From contig DASZNF010000141.1 of NCBI GenBank assembly GCA_035551355.1, positions 62,001 through 126,000 on the forward strand: DNA of 64,000 bases, written 5' to 3'. The notes under the pieces are model-generated. The model had not been told where the DNA came from, ran no database searches, and saw only the letters and a program-made list of their open reading frames with translations. Numbering within the stretch: the first letter of the stretch is position 1; each line of letters opens with the position of its first letter. Position numbers and translations under genes: made by a program. Shown piece by piece: positions 45,376-54,286 of this stretch. Origin of the DNA: DATATV01 sp035551355. GTDB lineage: Bacteria > Actinomycetota > Actinomycetes > Mycobacteriales > Pseudonocardiaceae.

Positions 45376-46536
45376 ATGCCCGCCATCGCCGACCTTACGG
45401 CGTACCGCGTCGCACCCCGCTGGATTCTGCTCCGGTTGCGTACCGATGATGGCGCGGAGGGCTGGGGCGAGGCGATCGTGCCCAAACGCCGGGACGCGGT
45501 CGAGGGGGCGCTGGCCGATCTGGGGCGCATGCTGCATGGCGCGGACGCCGACCGGATCGAGGAGGCGGCGCTCCGCTGCCGCCGGGGCGGGTTCTTCCGG
45601 GGCGGCCCGGTGCTGGCCACCGCGACCGCGGCCGTCGAGCACGCGCTGTGGGACCGCAAGGCCCGGGCGCTGGGCGTGCCGGTGTACGAGATGCTCGGTG
45701 GCCGGGTGCGCGAGAAGGTCAAGGTGTACGCGTGGATCGCCGGAGACCGGCCGGATGACGTGGTGGCCGGCGCGCGGGCCCGGATCGACCAGGGTTTCTC
45801 GGTGGTCAAGATGAACGCCACCGCCGAGTTCGACCTGATCGAGACCACGGCGGCGGTGGACGCGGTGGTGGCCCGGGTGGCCGCGCTGCGCGACGAATTC
45901 GGCGCGGGCCTGGACATCGCGCTGGACTTCCACGGCCGGGTGGGGCGGCCGATGGTCCGGCCGCTGCTGCGCGAGCTGGACCAGTTCCGGCTGCTGTGGG
46001 TCGAGGAGCCGGTGCCGCCCGGGCACGACGCGCTGCTGCGGGAGATCTGCGGGGAGCGGTCCACCCGGATCGCCACCGGCGAACGGCTGACCTCGCGCTG
46101 GGAGTTCCGCACCCTGCTCACCGAGGGCGTGGTCGACGTGCTGCAGCCGGACGTGTCCCTGACCGGGCTGTTCGAGCTGGAGAAGATCTGCCGGATGGCC
46201 GAGTGCTTCGACGTGGCCGTGGTGCCGCACTGCCCGAACGGGCCGGTCAGCCTGGCCGCCTCGGTGCAGGTGGCGGCGTGCGCGGTCAACGTGCCGCTGC
46301 ACGAGCAGTCACTGGGCATCCACTACAACACGGCGCGGGCCGGGGCGAGCGCGGAGCTGACCGACTACCTGCGCGATCCGGCGCCGCTGACCCCGCACGC
46401 CGGGTACCTGGACATCCCCGCCGGGCCTGGCCTCGGCATCGAGCTGGACCCGGATGCGGTGCTGGCCGGGCGGACCGACGCGCTGCCCGACGATGTGGAC
46501 TGGCGGCTGCCGGACGGCCGTCCCGCCGAGTGGTGA
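45376..46536 (+). CDS. dgoD: D-galactonate dehydratase
   Basis: A 386-residue enolase-superfamily dehydratase that matches E. coli DgoD throughout: RTDDGAEGWGE, GFFRGGPVL, DRKARALGVPVYEMLGG, the metal ligand Asp in LDFHGRVG, EEPVPPG, TGERLTSR, catalytic His in PHCPNGPVSLAA, EQSLGIHYN and even the final PAEW. It removes water from D-galactonate to give 2-keto-3-deoxygalactonate, the first step of the De Ley-Doudoroff route; the aldolase encoded at 42119 would act later. GTGAGGAG precedes the ATG. The GntR-type box lies 27 bases upstream. Confidence 0.92.
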   Translation: MPAIADLTAYRVAPRWILLRLRTDDGAEGWGEAIVPKRRDAVEGALADLGRMLHGADADRIEEAALRCRRGGFFRGGPVLATATAAVEHALWDRKARALGVPVYEMLGGRVREKVKVYAWIAGDRPDDVVAGARARIDQGFSVVKMNATAEFDLIETTAAVDAVVARVAALRDEFGAGLDIALDFHGRVGRPMVRPLLRELDQFRLLWVEEPVPPGHDALLREICGERSTRIATGERLTSRWEFRTLLTEGVVDVLQPDVSLTGLFELEKICRMAECFDVAVVPHCPNGPVSLAASVQVAACAVNVPLHEQSLGIHYNTARAGASAELTDYLRDPAPLTPHAGYLDIPAGPGLGIELDPDAVLAGRTDALPDDVDWRLPDGRPAEW

Positions 46537-46571
46537 GTTCCTCCCCAGACGATTCCGGATCACCGAGGCCA

Positions 46572-46600
46572 TTGACACTTTACATGTAACATGTGCAGAC
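46572..46600 (+). promoter_or_regulatory. promoter and operator of the sugar porter gene
   Basis: A full TTGACA -35 box lies at 46572-46577. The GntR-type box TACATGTAACATG (46581-46593) fills the space where the spacer would be, and a weak -10-like CAGACT follows at 46596. A repressor on this box would block polymerase. The ATG inside the box (46591) is unlikely to be the gene start. Confidence 0.5.
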
Positions 46601-46644
46601 TCTGGCCCAACCGAGGTCCGGCACCCTCAAGGAAGAGGTCAGTC

Positions 46645-48051
46645 GTGGACAGCCAGCCGCCCAGCGCAGCCACTCCCACCGTCACCCCGGCCGACGGCCC
46701 GTCACCGGGCGCCGAGCCCGGCGGACGGCGGGCCGTCGTATTCGGCTTCATCGCCGCGGCCTCCCTGCTGTTCGGCTACGACCTGGGCATGATGGCCGGG
46801 GCGATCCTGTTCATCCAGAAGGATCTGCACCTCGGCGCGGGCATGGTCGGCCTGATCACCAGCATCGTGTCGGCAGGCACCATCGGCGGGATGATCTTCA
46901 CCGGCCGGATCAGCGACCGGTTCGGCCGCAAGCGCACCCTGCTGGTCGGCACCGCGATCCTCGGGCTGGCCGCGCTGGGCATGTCGTTGTCCAGCGGGGC
47001 CGGGATGCTGATCGCGTTCCGCATCCTGATGGGCGTCGGGCTGGCCGCGACCACCACCGTGGTGCCGCCCTACCTGGCCGAACTCGCGCCCACCGCGCGG
47101 CGCGGCGGGGTGACCTCGCTGCACCAGCTGATGATCGCCATCGGCACCCTGATGGCCTTCCTGGTCGGCTACTTCCTGTCCAACAGCGGCGCCTGGCGGC
47201 TGATCATCGGGGTCGGTGCGGTGATCGCGGTCGTGGTGCTGATCGGCGCGGCCTTCCAGCCGGAAAGCCCGCGCTGGCTGCTGCGCAACGGCCGGGAGGC
47301 CGAGGCCCGGGCCGCGCTGCGGGTGTGCGCGCCCGGCGAGGAGGACCAGATCATCGCCCAGCTGCGCGACGAATCCGGCTCGGTGATCAACAAGGGCAGG
47401 CTGATCGAGTTGCTGCGCAACAAGAGTCTGCGCCGGGTGCTGGTGATCGGCTGCGCGATGGGCGCGCTGCAACAGCTCATCGGCATCAACACCATCGTCT
47501 ACTACGCGCCGAAGATCCTGCAGAGCGTGGGATTCGGCACTTCGACCGCGATCATGAACAGCGTCGGCCTCGGCCTGCTCTCGGTGATCGCCACCGCGAT
47601 CGAGGCCCGCGTGGTCGACCGGGTCGGCCGGCGGCGGCTGCTGCAGATCGGCGCGACGCTGATGCTGGCCAGCATGGCCGCCCTGGGCCTGGTGTTCCTG
47701 CTGTCCGTGCAGTCCCACCTGCCGGGCAAGGTGATCTCGGTCGCGGCGCTGGCGGTGTTCAAGTTCGCCTTCTCGCTGTCCTGGGGCCCGCTGCTGTGGG
47801 TGACCCTGCCGGAGATCTTCCCGCTGCCCTTCCGCGGCGCCGGGGTGAGCTTCGCCGCGTTGTGGTCGCAGGTCGCGCAGTTCGTGGTGACGCTGGTGTT
47901 CCCGGTCATGCTGGTGGCCGGTCCCGCGGTGATCTTCTTCGTGTTCGCCGCGATGTGCGTGCTGGCCTTGGCGTTCACCGCGAAGCTGCTCACCGAGCTG
48001 TCCCGTAAGAGCCTGGAAACCATCGAGGCCGAGGTGCTGGCAACCCCATAA
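46645..48051 (+). CDS. MFS sugar porter (sugar:proton symporter family)
   Basis: A 468-residue major facilitator protein with 12 membrane segments and sugar-porter signatures: FGYDLGMMAGAI in helix 1, GRISDRFGRKRTLL, PPYLAELAPTARRG, PESPRWLLRNGRE, the QQLIGINTIVYYAP helix-7 motif and DRVGRRRLL. It probably imports galactose, a related sugar or a sugar acid for this locus. GGAAGAGG before the GTG at 46645 marks the start; an in-frame ATG at 46591 lies in the operator and lacks a ribosome binding site. 6-Phosphogluconate dehydrogenase follows after 14 bases. Confidence 0.92.
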   Translation: MDSQPPSAATPTVTPADGPSPGAEPGGRRAVVFGFIAAASLLFGYDLGMMAGAILFIQKDLHLGAGMVGLITSIVSAGTIGGMIFTGRISDRFGRKRTLLVGTAILGLAALGMSLSSGAGMLIAFRILMGVGLAATTTVVPPYLAELAPTARRGGVTSLHQLMIAIGTLMAFLVGYFLSNSGAWRLIIGVGAVIAVVVLIGAAFQPESPRWLLRNGREAEARAALRVCAPGEEDQIIAQLRDESGSVINKGRLIELLRNKSLRRVLVIGCAMGALQQLIGINTIVYYAPKILQSVGFGTSTAIMNSVGLGLLSVIATAIEARVVDRVGRRRLLQIGATLMLASMAALGLVFLLSVQSHLPGKVISVAALAVFKFAFSLSWGPLLWVTLPEIFPLPFRGAGVSFAALWSQVAQFVVTLVFPVMLVAGPAVIFFVFAAMCVLALAFTAKLLTELSRKSLETIEAEVLATP

Positions 48052-48065
48052 GTAGAGTGGGCGCC

Positions 48066-49502
48066 ATGACCAAGCAGGCGGCAATTGGCGTGATCGGACT
48101 GGCCGTGATGGGCCGGAACCTCGCGCGGAACCTGGCCCGGCACGGGCACGTCGTGGCGGTGTACAACCGCACCTACGCCCGGACCCAGGACATGATGGCC
48201 GAGCACGGCGACGAGGGCGAGTTCGTGCCCAACGAGCAGCTGGCCGACTTCGTGGCCTCGCTGGAGCGGCCCCGCCGGGTGGTGATCATGGTGCAGGCCG
48301 GGCCGGGCACCGATGCGGTGATCGACGAGGTGGCCCCGCTGGTGGAGCCCGGCGACGTCATCATCGACTGTGGCAACGCGCACTTCGCCGACACCCGGCG
48401 CCGGGAGGCCGCGCTGCGCGAGCAGGGCATCCACTTCGTCGGCTGCGGTGTGTCCGGCGGCGAGGAGGGTGCGCTGCACGGCCCGAGCATCATGCCCGGC
48501 GGCTCGAAGGAGTCCTACGAGTCGCTCGGCCCACTGCTCGAGGACATCGCGGCCCAGGTCGACGGCACCCCGTGCTGCACGCACGTCGGCTCGGACGGCG
48601 CGGGTCACTTCGTGAAGATGGTGCACAACGGCATCGAGTACGCCGACATGCAGCTCATCGCCGAGGCCTACGACCTGCTGCGCAAGGGCCTGTCGCTGGA
48701 ACCGGCCGACCTGGCCGGGATCTTCCAGGAGTGGAACTCCGGCGACCTGGAGTCGTTCCTGATCGAGATCAGCGCCGAGGTGCTCGGGCACACCGACGCC
48801 AAGACCGGCCGGCCGTTCGTGGACATCGTGCTGGACCGGGCCGAGCAGAAGGGCACCGGCCGCTGGACCGTGCAGAGCGCGCTGGACCTGGGCGTGCCGG
48901 TGACCGGCATCGCCGAGGCCACCTTCGCCCGGGCCCTGTCCGCGCACCCCGAGCAGCGTGACCGGGCCAAGGAGACGCTGCCCGGCCCGGCCTCGGCCGC
49001 CCCGGTGACCGACCGGGACGGGTTCATCGAGGACGTGCGCAAGGCGCTCTACGCCTCCAAGGTGGTCGCCTACGCCCAGGGCTTCGACCAGATCGCCGCG
49101 GCCCGCAAGGAGTTCGGCTGGGACATCGACCTCGGCGCGATGGCCACCATCTGGCGCGGCGGCTGCATCATCCGGGCCCGGTTCCTCAACCGCATCCGGG
49201 AGGCCTACGCCAACGACCCGGAGCTGCCCTCGCTGCTGCTGGACCCGTACTTCGTCAACGCGGTGGCCGAGGGCCAGGAGGCGTGGCGGCGAGTGGTCGT
49301 GCACGCCGCGCAGGTGGGCATCCCGACCCCGGCGTTCTCCTCCTCGCTGGCCTACTACGACGGGCTGCGCGCGCAGCGGCTGCCGGCCGCGCTGATCCAG
49401 GGCCTGCGGGACCTGTTCGGGGCGCACACCTACCGCCGGGTGGACACCGAGGGCACCTTCCACACCATGTGGGCCGAGGACAAGCGCGAAATCGAGTCCT
49501 GA
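48066..49502 (+). CDS. gnd: 6-phosphogluconate dehydrogenase (decarboxylating)
   Basis: A 478-residue dehydrogenase that oxidises and decarboxylates 6-phosphogluconate to ribulose 5-phosphate. It has GLAVMGRNLARNLA near residue 10, CGVSGGEEGALHGPSIMPGG near 130 and HFVKMVHNGIEYADMQ near 183 with the catalytic Lys, and the long helical C-terminal domain including FHTMW. The length fits the long (dimeric) form. It follows the sugar porter gene by 14 bases, which hints at joint transcription with sugar uptake. A hairpin lies just after the stop. Confidence 0.95.
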   Translation: MTKQAAIGVIGLAVMGRNLARNLARHGHVVAVYNRTYARTQDMMAEHGDEGEFVPNEQLADFVASLERPRRVVIMVQAGPGTDAVIDEVAPLVEPGDVIIDCGNAHFADTRRREAALREQGIHFVGCGVSGGEEGALHGPSIMPGGSKESYESLGPLLEDIAAQVDGTPCCTHVGSDGAGHFVKMVHNGIEYADMQLIAEAYDLLRKGLSLEPADLAGIFQEWNSGDLESFLIEISAEVLGHTDAKTGRPFVDIVLDRAEQKGTGRWTVQSALDLGVPVTGIAEATFARALSAHPEQRDRAKETLPGPASAAPVTDRDGFIEDVRKALYASKVVAYAQGFDQIAAARKEFGWDIDLGAMATIWRGGCIIRARFLNRIREAYANDPELPSLLLDPYFVNAVAEGQEAWRRVVVHAAQVGIPTPAFSSSLAYYDGLRAQRLPAALIQGLRDLFGAHTYRRVDTEGTFHTMWAEDKREIES

Positions 49503-49513
49503 CGTCGCTGATC

Positions 49514-49542
49514 GCCCTGGCCCGGGGTTGCCGGGTCAGGGC
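49514..49542. terminator. bidirectional terminator hairpin between gnd and the lipid kinase gene
   Basis: GCCCTGGCCCGG (49514-49525) pairs with CCGGGTCAGGGC (49531-49542) around a five-base loop: twelve pairs with one G-U. It sits between two convergent genes and includes the stop codon of the lipid kinase gene. It can serve both strands; there is no T tract, as is common in actinobacteria. Confidence 0.65.
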
Positions 49543-50405
49543 GTCACGATGTCCAGCGCGGCCGGTCGGATGGCGATGGTGACCGGGAGTTCGCCCAGGT
49601 AGTCCCCGTCGGCGTAGACCGGCACCGGCCGGTCGGCGTCGATCCGCAGTTCGGTGGTGCGGCGCACGGTCACGCCGGGTTCGCCGAGGTGGGCGCCGGT
49701 GCGGGCCTTGCTCAGGAACGCCGCGATCTTGTACCGGGGCAGGTCGGCCACGGTGAGCACGTCGATCTGTCCGCTGTCCAGTTCGGCGGTGGGCACGATG
49801 TCCAGGCCGTAGCCGTAGCGCCCGGAATTGGCCGCCACCACCTGGTGCAGTCGTTCATTCACCGACCAGTCCTTTGTGGACAGTGTGAATGTCGGTGCAT
49901 GCCAACGCAGTATCGCGCCGACCGGGGCCAGCCGGTAGACCAGCAGCCCGGGCAGCCGGCGATTGTCGTTGATCGCCTTGGTGGCCATGGAATCCACGCC
50001 GACGTAGATGTTGCCCAGCGCGATCTGCCCGGCCGCCTCCAGCACATCGATCGCCGTTGTCCTCCGGGCCGCCAACATCGCCGAGATCGTCGCTGGATCC
50101 GTTGGCAGCGCGAGCTTTCGGGCCAGGTCGTTGCCCCGTCCGCCGGGCACGACGGCCAGCGGCGTGCCGTGCCCGTACATCCCGGCCGCCACGTCGCGCA
50201 CCAGCCCGTCGCCGCCCACCGCGATCACCGCCTGCCCGGCCGCCGCCGCCTCGTCGGCCGTGTCGATCGCGTGCTGCCGGCTGCGGGTGAGCCGCTCGGT
50301 GACCGTGATCCCTTGCGCGGCAAGGTGTTCCGCGATCGGCGCCCACACCCGGGCGGCCCGGCCGCCGCCGGAGATCGGGTTGATCAACGCCGTGTAACCA
50401 AGCAT
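49536..50405 (-). CDS. diacylglycerol kinase-family lipid kinase
   Basis: A 289-residue lipid kinase of the DagK/LCB5 family. The N-terminal nucleotide-binding half has NPISGGGRA near residue 9, the GGDGLVRDV motif near 64 and PGGRGNDLAR near 87; the C-terminal half is beta-rich and ends with DGDYLGELPVTI. It phosphorylates diacylglycerol or a related lipid at the membrane. It is encoded six bases after the AGPS-like flavoprotein, the same order as Rv2251-Rv2252 of M. tuberculosis, where the kinase is linked to phospholipid and PIM synthesis. Confidence 0.9.
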   Translation of the reverse strand: MLGYTALINPISGGGRAARVWAPIAEHLAAQGITVTERLTRSRQHAIDTADEAAAAGQAVIAVGGDGLVRDVAAGMYGHGTPLAVVPGGRGNDLARKLALPTDPATISAMLAARRTTAIDVLEAAGQIALGNIYVGVDSMATKAINDNRRLPGLLVYRLAPVGAILRWHAPTFTLSTKDWSVNERLHQVVAANSGRYGYGLDIVPTAELDSGQIDVLTVADLPRYKIAAFLSKARTGAHLGEPGVTVRRTTELRIDADRPVPVYADGDYLGELPVTIAIRPAALDIVTP

Positions 50406-50410
50406 GCCGG

Positions 50411-52003
50411 TCAGCCGATCAGCACGCCGGGATTGAGCACCCCGGCCGGATCCAGGCTGGCCTTGATCGCGCGCAGCAGGTCGGTGCCGATCGGGCCGAG
50501 CTGTTGTTCCAGCGCCGCCCGGTGATCGGTGCCCACGCCGTGGTGGTGGGAGACGGCGGCGCCGTGCTCGTCGATCGCGGCCAGCGCCGCGGTCTTGGCC
50601 CGCCGCCACTGCCGGACCGGATCCTCGGTTTGCTTGGCCACCACGGTGAAATACAACGAGGCGCCGGTCTCGTAGACGTGGCTGATGTGGCACATGACCA
50701 GTCCGGGCACGCCCAGCGCGCCCTGCACCGCCTCGGTCACCGCGGCCTTCAGCGCGGGCAGCCCGGACCAGAAGGTGGCGGTTTCCATCGTCTCCACCAG
50801 CACGCCCGCGTCCAGCAGCGGGTCGCGCAGGTAGGGGCCGCGGAACCGGCCGGTGCGCCACCGCTCGCCGGCCGGTTCGCCCTGCTGGGTGCCGCCGTGT
50901 TCGAGCAGCCGTTTGGTCGCGTCGGCGCGGGTCGCGGCCACCCATTCCTCGGTGCCCTCGTAGCCGACCACGGCGAGGCAGCCGCCCGCGCCGGCCGAGC
51001 CCGCCGCACCCGGATCGGCCAGGTTGATCGCGGTCTCCGCCTCGTCGGACAGCCGCAGCACGGTGGGCAGTGGACCGTCCTGGGCCAGCGCGCGCAACGC
51101 GGTCGCGCCCTCGGCGAACGAGTCGAACCGCCAGCCCTCGAACACCCGGGCCGCCGGGGTGGGCCGGATCCGCGCGGTCACCGAGGTGATCACGCCGAAC
51201 GCGCCCTCACTGCCCAGCACCAGCTGGCGCAGATCCGGTCCGGCGGACGACATCGGCGCGGCGCCAAGGGAAAGCGGGCCGCGCGCGGTGGCCAGGGTCA
51301 GCCCGACCACCATCTCGTCGAACCGGCCGTACCCGGCCGAGGACTGGCCGGCCGAGCGGGCCGCGGCATACCCGCCGATGGTGGCCATCTCGTAGGACTG
51401 CGGGAAATGGCCGAGGGTGTAGCCGCGCTCGCCGAGCAGTTGTTCCGCGGTCACCCCGCGCATTCCGGCCTGCAGCACGGCGGTGCGGGACACGGCGTCG
51501 ATGTGCACCAGCCGGTTGAGCCGGCGCAGGTCCATCGCGAGCACCCCGGCGAAACCGTCGCGGGCCGGGGTCAGTCCGCCGACCACCGAGGTGCCGCCGG
51601 CGTAGGGGACGACCGCGATGCGGTGCCGGGAGCAGATGTCCAGCACGGCGACCACGTCCTCGGTCGAACCGGGGAAGACCACCGCGTCCGGCGCGTCGGA
51701 GGCGTCGCCCCCGCGCAGGGTGAGCAGATCGGTGGTGGAGTAGCCGCGGGTGTGCTCGACCCGGGCGGCGTGCTCGCAGGTCAGCCGGTTCGCGCCGAGC
51801 ATGGCGGCCAGTTCGGCGGTGGCTGTGGCCGGCAGCGCGGTGTCCGGCACGTGGGCGTCCTTGGCCGGCACCGGCGGGTCAGTGGGCACCGCGCCGAGTA
51901 CGGCCAGCGCGTCGGCGGCGGCCGCGGGCAGGTGCCCGGGCGTGTCCGCGTTGCCCCAGGTGTAGGGCTGGCGCGCGGCGAGGGGCAGGTCGTATTCGGT
52001 CAC
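50411..52003 (-). CDS. FAD-binding oxidoreductase, alkyldihydroxyacetonephosphate synthase-like
   Basis: A 530-residue flavoprotein of the PCMH/FAD-linked oxidase group. The FAD domain contains VPYAGGTSVVGG near residue 135 and ATIGGYAAARSAGQSSAGYGR near 207. The C-terminal SHHHGVGTDHR matches the triple-histidine active-site motif of alkyl-DHAP synthases, which swap an acyl for an alkyl chain in ether-lipid synthesis. I chose the GTG at 52003, eight bases after AGGAGG. It is divergent from the TetR-GlpD pair and followed by a lipid kinase, so glycerolipid metabolism is likely. Confidence 0.88.
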   Translation of the reverse strand: MTEYDLPLAARQPYTWGNADTPGHLPAAAADALAVLGAVPTDPPVPAKDAHVPDTALPATATAELAAMLGANRLTCEHAARVEHTRGYSTTDLLTLRGGDASDAPDAVVFPGSTEDVVAVLDICSRHRIAVVPYAGGTSVVGGLTPARDGFAGVLAMDLRRLNRLVHIDAVSRTAVLQAGMRGVTAEQLLGERGYTLGHFPQSYEMATIGGYAAARSAGQSSAGYGRFDEMVVGLTLATARGPLSLGAAPMSSAGPDLRQLVLGSEGAFGVITSVTARIRPTPAARVFEGWRFDSFAEGATALRALAQDGPLPTVLRLSDEAETAINLADPGAAGSAGAGGCLAVVGYEGTEEWVAATRADATKRLLEHGGTQQGEPAGERWRTGRFRGPYLRDPLLDAGVLVETMETATFWSGLPALKAAVTEAVQGALGVPGLVMCHISHVYETGASLYFTVVAKQTEDPVRQWRRAKTAALAAIDEHGAAVSHHHGVGTDHRAALEQQLGPIGTDLLRAIKASLDPAGVLNPGVLIG

Positions 52004-52044
52004 GGGTGATTCCTCCTGCGGCATCCGCCAAGCTGATACACTTT

Positions 52045-52057
52045 GACACATGGTGTC
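52045..52057. promoter_or_regulatory. palindrome overlapping the TetR start codon
   Basis: GACAC-ATG-GTGTC is a perfect inverted repeat centred on the ATG of the TetR gene. It lies 41 bases from the start of the divergent flavoprotein gene. A repressor bound here would block its own gene and possibly the divergent promoter. Confidence 0.4.
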
Positions 52058-52676
52058 GCAGCGACGCAATGCGGCCGAGGCGCGGGTGGAGCCGAGTGAA
52101 CCGGCGCGTGCGGCCAACGCGATCCCCGAGGAGCGCATCCTCGAAGCCGCCTATGAGCTGCTGCTCGCGGTCGGCCTCGGCCGGTTGAACATGGCCGAGA
52201 TCGCCCGGCGCGCCGACGTCTCCCGGGCCACCCTGTACCGGCGCTGGCCCAACGTGCGGGCGGTGCTGGCCGCGCTGGTCACCCGCGAATTCGTCGAGCT
52301 GACCCGGAAAGTGGCCAGCGACGCGGGCAGCGGGCGGCAGGCGGTGACCAACACGGTGGTGCGCGCGGCCGGTGAACTGCGTACCCATCCGTTGCTGCGC
52401 AAGATCATCGACGTGGACCCGGAATTCCTGCTGCCCTACCTGTTCCGGCGGCCGGGCAGCAGCGGTGACCAGCAACTGTTGTTGCTGGAGGGTGCCATCC
52501 GGGCCGGTCAGGCCGACGGTTCGATCCGGGACGGGGAGCCGCGGATGCTGGCCCGCAGTCTGATGCTCACCGCGCGCTCGTTCGTGCTCAGCGGGCCGGT
52601 TTTCGTGCCGCCCAGCGAGTTCGGCGCGTTGGACGCGGAACTGTCCCTCCTCGTGGACAGGTACCTGGCGCCATGA
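52050..52676 (+). CDS. TetR-family regulator of the glycerolipid block
   Basis: A 208-residue TetR protein. Helix-turn-helix: GLGRLNMAEIARRADVSRATLYRRW near residues 42-66. The ligand half is helical with no recognisable pocket motif. The start codon lies inside the palindrome at 52045-52057. Its stop overlaps the glpD start by four bases, so the two are made together. Position and order match Rv2250c next to glpD1 in M. tuberculosis. It probably answers to a lipid or acyl-CoA ligand (inference). Confidence 0.9.
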   Translation: MVSQRRNAAEARVEPSEPARAANAIPEERILEAAYELLLAVGLGRLNMAEIARRADVSRATLYRRWPNVRAVLAALVTREFVELTRKVASDAGSGRQAVTNTVVRAAGELRTHPLLRKIIDVDPEFLLPYLFRRPGSSGDQQLLLLEGAIRAGQADGSIRDGEPRMLARSLMLTARSFVLSGPVFVPPSEFGALDAELSLLVDRYLAP

Positions 52677-54247
52677 GCGGGGCTTCTGGCGCTATGGAGC
52701 GGTTTTCGCTCAATGCGGCGCGGCGGTCGCGTGAACTGGACTCTTTGTCTTCGTTGTCCGGGCCGGTCGATGTGCTGGTGATCGGTGGCGGAGTCACGGG
52801 CGCCGGTGTCGCGCTGGATGCCGCCACTCGCGGGCTTTCCGTTGTGCTGGCCGAAAAACACGATCTGGCGTTCGGCACCAGCCGGTGGAGTTCCAAGCTG
52901 GTGCACGGCGGATTGCGTTACCTGGCTTCGGGTCAGGTCGGCATCGCGCACGAAAGCGCGGTGGAGCGCGGCATCCTGATCGGCTATACCGCGCCGCATC
53001 TCGTCCGTCCGTTCCCGCAGATCGTGCCGCTGCACCGGTCGGTGAACACCGCGAACGCGTTGACGGTCAGGGCCGGGCTGGTGGCCGGAGACGCACTGCG
53101 CGCGGCGGCGCACACCTCAGCGCGCACCCTGCCCCGGTCCCGGCGGATCTCCACCGCCGAGGTCACGCGCTACGCGCCGACGGTGCTGGCGCGCGGGTTG
53201 CGCGGTGGACTGATGGGCTGGGACGGGCAACTCAACGACGACGCCAGGCTGGTCGTCAGCCTGGCCCGCACGGCGGCCGGGTACGGCGCACGGATTCTCA
53301 CGCGGGTCACGGCGTCCGAAGTCACCGGCTCGGGTGCGGTGCTCACCGACACTCTCACCGGCTCTCGATTCGATGTTTCGGCTCGGTTGGTGATCAACGC
53401 GGCTGGGGTGTGGGCTGGGGAGTTGGCGCCCGGATTGGCGTTGCGCCCGTCCCGGGGCACGCACCTGGTGTTCTCGCAGAAGTCTTTTGGCGGGTTGAAC
53501 GCCGGGTTGATGGTGCCCGTGCCCGGGCGTGTGGGGCGGTTCGTGTTCGCGTTGCCCGTGCCGGACAACCGGGTCTACGTGGGGCTGACCGACGAGGACG
53601 CACCCGGGCCGATCCCGGACGAGCCGCGGGCCGCGGAATCGGAGATCGCGTTCCTGCTGTCCACCATCAACCGGGCGCTGGCCGTGCCGTTGACGCGGGC
53701 CGATGTGCTGGGGAGTTATTCGGGGCTGCGGCCGTTGCTGGACGCGGGAAGTGGTTCCACTGCCGACATTTCCCGTAAGCACCAGGTTCTTTGTGGGGCC
53801 GACGGGTTGATCACCGTGGTCGGCGGGAAGCTGACGACGTACCGGCGGATGGCCGAGGACGCGCTCGATGCCGGGTTGGCGCGGGTCGGGTCGTCGGGGT
53901 CCGGTTTGTCGGGGTCCGGCGTGGCTGCCGGGCCGTGCCGGACGCGGCGGCTGCCGTTGGTGGGGGCGGCCGGTGCGGTGGAGTTGAGCGCGGTGCCTGC
54001 GCCGGAGCGGTTGGTGCGACGGTACGGGACCGAGGCCGCCCGGGTGTGTGCCGTTGGCGGGCCGGAGCTGAACTGTCCGATCTCGCCGGCTACCGAGGTC
54101 ACGCGGGCGGAGTTGGTGTTCGGGGTGCGGCATGAGGGGGCGTTGGACGTGGCGGACCTGTTGGATCGGCGGACTCGGATCGGGCTGGATCCGGCGGCTC
54201 GGGCTACGGCGGAGCGCGCCGCGGAGGACGCGCTGGCAGACCGCTGA
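52673..54247 (+). CDS. glpD: FAD-dependent glycerol-3-phosphate dehydrogenase
   Basis: A 524-residue GlpD-type enzyme that oxidises glycerol 3-phosphate to dihydroxyacetone phosphate at the membrane and passes electrons to quinone. FAD motif: VIGGGVTGAGVALDAATRG near residue 36; also GTSRWSSKLVHGGLRYL near 66, GLMGWDGQLNDDARLV near 183, GVWAGEL, SRGTHLV and GGKLTTYRRMAED near 387. The last 140 codons have looser third-position G+C and a Gly/Ser run. The ATG at 52673 overlaps the TetR stop. It may supply DHAP to the ether-lipid-type enzyme encoded divergently. Confidence 0.93.
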   Translation: MSGASGAMERFSLNAARRSRELDSLSSLSGPVDVLVIGGGVTGAGVALDAATRGLSVVLAEKHDLAFGTSRWSSKLVHGGLRYLASGQVGIAHESAVERGILIGYTAPHLVRPFPQIVPLHRSVNTANALTVRAGLVAGDALRAAAHTSARTLPRSRRISTAEVTRYAPTVLARGLRGGLMGWDGQLNDDARLVVSLARTAAGYGARILTRVTASEVTGSGAVLTDTLTGSRFDVSARLVINAAGVWAGELAPGLALRPSRGTHLVFSQKSFGGLNAGLMVPVPGRVGRFVFALPVPDNRVYVGLTDEDAPGPIPDEPRAAESEIAFLLSTINRALAVPLTRADVLGSYSGLRPLLDAGSGSTADISRKHQVLCGADGLITVVGGKLTTYRRMAEDALDAGLARVGSSGSGLSGSGVAAGPCRTRRLPLVGAAGAVELSAVPAPERLVRRYGTEAARVCAVGGPELNCPISPATEVTRAELVFGVRHEGALDVADLLDRRTRIGLDPAARATAERAAEDALADR

Positions 54248-54286
54248 GCGGGGTTCGGCACGAGGTCCGGTATGACCCCTGCTGGT

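Noticed and set aside
46591..46644. ATG at 46591 as start of the sugar porter
   Set aside because: It lies inside the operator box, has no ribosome binding site and adds a non-family tail; the GTG at 46645 has GGAAGAGG upstream.
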